Below are positions 6,225-8,920 of a DNA stretch of 8,920 nucleotides, in pieces; the first letter of the stretch is position 1, and every line of letters begins with the position of its first letter. Location of the stretch: contig CAZNTU010000234.1 in the NCBI GenBank assembly GCA_964575975.1, positions 1 through 8,920 on the forward strand. The letters are read 5' to 3'. The notes beneath the pieces were generated by a model. The model saw only the letters and a list, made by a program, of their open reading frames with translations. It was not told where the DNA came from and did no database searches. The DNA is from G963674505 sp964575975 (GTDB taxonomy: Bacteria > Desulfobacterota > Desulfobacteria > Desulfobacterales > SKZT01). Both the position numbers and the translations under genes were made by a program.

Positions 6225-6257
6225 AAGAATCTCCAATTTTTCTTGTTCCGCCGACCG

Positions 6258-7553
6258 TCACACGAACCAGTTGCGATGATTTAGGCGGCACTCCTTCAAC
6301 ACTCCGTTCAACCATTCTCCCAACTTTTCGGTCAAGTAGAATTTAGGGCGCAGCAGGTCGTCACGCAAGGAAATCAGGTTTTGTTCCGCCGCGATTCGAG
6401 CAAGTTGCGTATCTGGATAGATTCGAATGCCGGCAGTGACTTTCATGGCTTCCAATTCCAGGGATTCGGCGAATCGGATGCTTTCGGAGACTGTCTCGCG
6501 GGTTTCCTCCGGGCCTCCCAGCAACAGGAATCCCAGCCTTGCGATCCCGAACCGTTTCAAAGTTTCGGAGACTTGGCGAACATCTGCAGGAGAGAATCGT
6601 TTCTTAAGGTTTTTCAGCATCTTCGCCGAGCCGCTTTCGAAACCCAGGGCGACTTCCTTGAATCCGGCGGCCGCCATCTTTTCCGCAAGACTGGCGTCTA
6701 TATTGCGAGGATAGACAATGCCGCGGCACGAAACGTTCAGACCCGCCTCGATTATTTTTTCGCACAGAGTTTCCGCATACGAATACGGCAGGTTGAACGT
6801 ATTGTCCGTGAAATAGAAACGGTTCACCCCGGCATCGACATAGGCGCGCATGGCATCCACCACCCGGGCGGGGTCTCGGCGTCGCAAAAGGGTCCCCTCG
6901 ATGGCCGGGGTCGAACAGTACAGGCACTTCATCGCGCATCCCCGTCGGGTCTGGATCGGAAGCCAAGTTTCGGCGGTTTCGGATTCGTCTTCCGGGTCTA
7001 TCAGAGTTCCCGGCCGGGGAAGCGGGTACGAGTCCAAGCTTTCGATTCTTTCGGGTTTAACGGGTTGCGTTTTCCCTGGGAGATGAAGTCCCGGATATCC
7101 GTCGAGGTTTTCTTCCTTTTCCATTCTATGAAGGATTTCCGGCAGGGCCTTTTCTCCCTCGCCCGCGATTCCCATGTCCGCGCCGAGGAATGCAAGGCAG
7201 CTTTGGGGAAATATGCTGTAGCCCGCGCCTCCCAGGATTACCGGAGCGTTAGAGCAGGATTTGCACTCGGAGACGATGCGTTTGACATCGTCCAAAAGGA
7301 ATTTCGGGTTTTCCATGGCTTGGTCGTCGATGTTTCTGACGGAAACGCCGATCGCGTCCGGTTCGAAATCCGAAACGGACTTGGCGACTACCGGTCCGGT
7401 ATTTTCCACGGCCATGAGGTTCACGAGCTTTACGGCGTGTCCGGCCGACTCGAGCGAGGCGGCCACGCCCGCGAGCCCGACCGGAAGCACGGGCATGTTG
7501 ATTTGTTCCGTGTTGGCCGATATCAGCAGCACGCGCGTTTTACGGTTCTTCAT
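6258..7553 (-). CDS. B12-binding domain radical SAM protein
   Basis: A 431-residue cytoplasmic enzyme. The ATG at 7553 overlaps the DUF169 stop in ATGA; ATG at 7562 would add only three residues. The N-terminal half is a cobalamin-binding-type Rossmann domain: RVLLISAN (7-14), PVLPVGLAGVAASLESAGH (21-39) and VILGGAGYS (105-113) through GADMGIAGEGEKALPEI (124-140). It lacks the DxHxxG histidine, as is usual in radical SAM members of this class. The radical SAM core follows: RRGCAMKCLYCS with Cys206, Cys210 and Cys213 for the [4Fe-4S] cluster that cleaves SAM, then FTDNTFN (248-254), VALGFESGS (301-309) and LLLGGPEET (343-351). There is no SPASM or other extra cysteine domain at the C-terminus. 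Members include methylases, ring-forming enzymes (BchE) and many unknowns. The substrate is unknown; the tight link to the DUF169 gene suggests a shared pathway. A frame open upstream to 8393 is a shadow of the DUF169 gene, not a fusion. Confidence 0.9.
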   Translation of the reverse strand: MKNRKTRVLLISANTEQINMPVLPVGLAGVAASLESAGHAVKLVNLMAVENTGPVVAKSVSDFEPDAIGVSVRNIDDQAMENPKFLLDDVKRIVSECKSCSNAPVILGGAGYSIFPQSCLAFLGADMGIAGEGEKALPEILHRMEKEENLDGYPGLHLPGKTQPVKPERIESLDSYPLPRPGTLIDPEDESETAETWLPIQTRRGCAMKCLYCSTPAIEGTLLRRRDPARVVDAMRAYVDAGVNRFYFTDNTFNLPYSYAETLCEKIIEAGLNVSCRGIVYPRNIDASLAEKMAAAGFKEVALGFESGSAKMLKNLKKRFSPADVRQVSETLKRFGIARLGFLLLGGPEETRETVSESIRFAESLELEAMKVTAGIRIYPDTQLARIAAEQNLISLRDDLLRPKFYLTEKLGEWLNGVLKECRLNHRNWFV

Positions 7554-8380
7554 TTTTCCCATCTTCTTCTGCTCAGCTCGATCTTCTTTTGGACGTTTTT
7601 CCATGTGTTTCCCGAAAGGAACGACTGGTCGTAGCGTTCGAGCATGTCGGAAAACATGGAAAAGGGGACGGTAAAGGACAGTTCGTCGGGCTTGAAGTAT
7701 TTTCGGGCCGACGGGTCCCATCCGCCAACGACCGGCCGCGTTTCTCCCCGTTGCAGATATTTTAGCGGCCAAACCACCAGGTTCCCGCAGGCCGCGCCCC
7801 AGGGGGAGGCGACGATTTCGGGGTCGTTGGCCAGGAAGGCGGCCAATTGATGAAGACCGCACAGGGATTCCGGCCTGGCGAAAAAGGCGACGATTTCGGG
7901 CGTTTCGCTTTTGGAAAATTGGGAAACCGGTTTGAAAACGCAATACTTGGCAGGCGCCGGACGGGGGTCGATTTCGGCGAATATGCGCCGCAGGTTGTCC
8001 GGGGAGTCGCAATACCGCTCTCCATGCATGCCGCCGGGAATGCCCGAGGAAACATAGTGAATGACAGTTTCGCTTTGGGGCTTCATGAAACCCATCCAAA
8101 AGGCCGCGCCCGGACAGCCGAAATGCCGTGCGTCGAAGTATGCCGCCGTCTTTTTCTTGCGCGCTCTCCAGATATGGCCCAGCGCGCACGAAAAGTTCGA
8201 GAACACGCTTCCCCAATCGATTTCGTTCTTCGCTTCCTTTTCCCGTGTCGGAAGTTCCCCTTCGGGAGGCGCGAATCCATTGTCGGGCTTGTTGTCCGTA
8301 AAGAAAATTCCCATCGGGTCTTCGTCCATTCCCAAGGTTTCCAAAAAACCCGGGAGCCTGTCGATCAAAGTCGAATCCAT
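7550..8380 (-). CDS. DUF169 family protein (COG2043-like), function unknown
   Basis: A 276-residue protein. The ATG at 8380 is preceded by GGAG (8391-8388) with 7-base spacing; an ATG at 8488 lies inside the predicted promoter and is rejected. Family features as I recall them: a short N-terminal helix and PMGIFFTD (22-29); SNFSCALGHIWRARKKKTAA (61-80), with Cys65; the hallmark HFGCPGAAFWMGF (86-98), with Cys89; PEIVAFFARPESLCGLHQL (161-179); and SPWGAACGNLVVWPL (192-206). Six cysteines (65, 89, 124, 147, 174, 198) are present, several in family-conserved places, so a metal or cofactor site is possible. No signal peptide or membrane helix is evident. DUF169 proteins are common in anaerobes and archaea and have no established function to my knowledge. 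The gene is the first of a two-gene operon with the radical SAM protein (4-bp overlap). Confidence 0.8.
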   Translation of the reverse strand: MDSTLIDRLPGFLETLGMDEDPMGIFFTDNKPDNGFAPPEGELPTREKEAKNEIDWGSVFSNFSCALGHIWRARKKKTAAYFDARHFGCPGAAFWMGFMKPQSETVIHYVSSGIPGGMHGERYCDSPDNLRRIFAEIDPRPAPAKYCVFKPVSQFSKSETPEIVAFFARPESLCGLHQLAAFLANDPEIVASPWGAACGNLVVWPLKYLQRGETRPVVGGWDPSARKYFKPDELSFTVPFSMFSDMLERYDQSFLSGNTWKNVQKKIELSRRRWEK

Positions 8381-8387
8381 ATAAAAT

Positions 8388-8391
8388 CTCC
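8388..8391 (-). promoter_or_regulatory. Ribosome-binding site that selects the DUF169 start
   Basis: On the minus strand GGAG at 8391-8388 stands 7 bases before the ATG at 8380, supporting this start over the upstream in-frame ATG at 8488, which overlaps the predicted -35 box. Confidence 0.65.
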
Positions 8392-8458
8392 ATTGGTTCC
8401 GGTTGTTTGAAACCGAGACCAAGCTTTTCCCTCGATAACGCGGCGTATTTACGATTGA

Positions 8459-8488
8459 ATTATCCGAAAAAATATAAGGTCTTGTCAA
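8459..8488 (-). promoter_or_regulatory. Strong candidate sigma-70 promoter for the DUF169/radical SAM operon
   Basis: Read on the minus strand, a perfect TTGACA (8488-8483) is followed after 18 bases by GATAAT (8464-8459), a 5-of-6 match to the -10 consensus. Transcription would start near 8452, leaving a leader of about 72 bases before the ATG at 8380. The spacer contains an A/T run. It is the best promoter match noticed in the window. Confidence 0.65.
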
Positions 8489-8510
8489 ATGTTCGAATTA
8501 TTGCAATATT
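8482..8510 (+). promoter_or_regulatory. Candidate divergent promoter for the methyltransferase gene
   Basis: TTGTCA (8482-8487, 5 of 6 to the -35 consensus) and AATATT (8505-8510, 4 of 6 to the -10) are 17 bases apart on the plus strand. The -35 box occupies the same base pairs as the -35 of the minus-strand promoter. A start near 8517 would give a leader of about 82 bases containing two small hairpins. Confidence 0.4.
8499..8508. promoter_or_regulatory. Palindrome TATTGCAATA, possible operator
   Basis: TATTGCAATA is a perfect 10-base palindrome. GAA on the left (one base further out) and TTC on the right extend the symmetry. It lies between the two predicted divergent promoters and overlaps the plus-strand -10 box, a suitable place for a dimeric regulator. 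AT-rich DNA also gives such palindromes by chance. Confidence 0.35.
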
Positions 8511-8550
8511 CATGCGTCGATTCCACCGTGCGGCGGATTGGAACCACTAA

Positions 8551-8566
8551 AGGCGCGATTGCGCCT
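8551..8566 (+). repeat. Perfect hairpin in the methyltransferase leader
   Basis: AGGCGC (8551-8556) and GCGCCT (8561-8566) are exact inverted copies around a GATT loop, a compact GC-rich 6-pair stem in an AT-rich leader 32 bases before the start codon. No T-run directly follows, so it is not a clear terminator or attenuator. Confidence 0.45.
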
Positions 8567-8573
8567 GCGAACG

Positions 8574-8587
8574 CTTATTTCTATAAG
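8574..8587 (+). repeat. AT-rich hairpin covering the methyltransferase ribosome site
   Basis: CTTAT (8574-8578) can pair with ATAAG (8583-8587) around TTCT. The 3' arm includes most of AAGG (8585-8588), the only visible ribosome-binding sequence for the ATG at 8599. The stem is weak (one G-C pair), so any effect on translation would be modest or temperature-dependent. Confidence 0.25.
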
Positions 8588-8598
8588 GTATAAGACAC

Positions 8599-8920
8599 AT
8601 GTTTTCGAACCAGGCATTCGTCGAAAAATACGACCCTGAAATCCACGAGTTGAAAGTTGGCGGCAGGACTTTCCAATACTATTTGCCGAAGAGCATCGAC
8701 CGGTTTATCGATTTGGAAAATCCGATGAAGGGCTTTCCATTATGGGCCAAAGTTTGGCCCTCTTCCATGGTGCTTGCCGATTATTTAATTGCGGAGCCCG
8801 GAAACGGAGAGAGGAAGACCCTGGAAATCGGGGCGGGAATCGGAATAGTTGGAATTGCGGCCTCCGCGTTCGGCCATGACGTCGTCGTTTCGGAATACAA
8901 CGCCGACGCGTTGGAATTCG
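8599..8920 (+). CDS. SAM-dependent methyltransferase, METTL21/Nnt1-like (runs off right edge)
   Basis: The frame is open from ATG at 8599 to the window end, 107 residues, so only the N-terminal part is visible. AAGG at 8585-8588 is 10 bases upstream. Features: FQYYLPKSIDRFIDLE (25-40); a tryptophan-bearing segment FPLWAKVWPSSMVLADYL (46-63), typical of the region before motif I in the Methyltransf_16/lysine-methyltransferase-like group; motif I LEIGAGIGIVGIAAS (75-89), the SAM-binding glycine loop; and the second strand DVVVSEYNADAL (94-105), with Glu99 as the likely ribose-binding acid. Bacterial members of this group are mostly uncharacterised; protein or small-molecule methylation are both possible. 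It is divergent from the DUF169/radical SAM operon and shares its control region. The methyltransferase class is secure, the substrate unknown. Confidence 0.85.
   Translation, partial: MFSNQAFVEKYDPEIHELKVGGRTFQYYLPKSIDRFIDLENPMKGFPLWAKVWPSSMVLADYLIAEPGNGERKTLEIGAGIGIVGIAASAFGHDVVVSEYNADALEF

Noticed and set aside
6381..7634. Long plus-strand open frame opposite the radical SAM gene
   Set aside because: The composition is shadow-like (rich in Phe, Arg, Gly), no domain is recognisable and it runs across the DUF169/radical SAM junction.
7554..8393. In-frame upstream extension that would make the radical SAM protein a 711-residue fusion
   Set aside because: The added residues are rich in Arg, Pro and Gly with no family resemblance and lie in another frame of the DUF169 gene, which has its own ribosome site, family motifs and an ATGA junction.
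1..8920. CRISPR array, transposon ends, tRNA or rRNA genes, phage genes
   Set aside because: No regularly spaced repeats, transposase-like frames, cloverleaf-like sequences or structural RNA motifs were seen on either strand by eye.

Overview
This window looks like chromosomal DNA of an anaerobic, moderately GC-rich bacterium. A Desulfobacterota-like (former Deltaproteobacteria) or related lineage would fit, but this is inferred from gene content and no marker gene is present. Evidence for anaerobic redox metabolism is a four-gene flavin/iron-sulfur electron-transfer operon and a cobalamin-type radical SAM enzyme. No tRNA, rRNA, CRISPR array, insertion sequence or phage gene was seen.

Layout. 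Bases 1-681 (minus strand) carry a small one-helix membrane protein followed, with a 4-bp overlap, by the start of an FtsX/MacB/LolC-type ABC transporter permease that runs off the left edge. A divergent promoter region (682-925) separates these from a plus-strand run: galE (926-1930, GTG start), a 78-residue stand-alone ParB/Srx-fold protein (2049-2285), then etfB, an etfA with an N-terminal two-cluster ferredoxin domain, fixC and fixX (2345-6079). After a 178-bp convergent gap comes a minus-strand pair, DUF169 protein then B12-binding radical SAM protein (8380 down to 6258, 4-bp overlap). A divergent promoter region (8381-8598) leads to a plus-strand SAM methyltransferase cut by the right edge.

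How the genes work together. EtfB, EtfA, FixC and FixX match the EtfABCX/FixABCX flavin-based electron-bifurcating complex: EtfAB takes hydride electrons from NADH, one branch goes to a low-potential ferredoxin or flavodoxin, the other through FixC and FixX to (mena)quinone, or the system runs in reverse. Here EtfA brings two extra [4Fe-4S] sites and FixX has cysteines for two clusters, so the complex has more predicted clusters than nitrogen-fixer FixABCX. The DUF169/radical SAM pair and the divergent methyltransferase share one control region and may form a second, uncharacterised functional unit. The most notable items are the cluster-rich Etf complex with a changed residue in the EtfA FAD signature, the solo ParB-like protein just upstream of it, and the DUF169-B12-radical SAM pair with overlapping divergent promoter elements.
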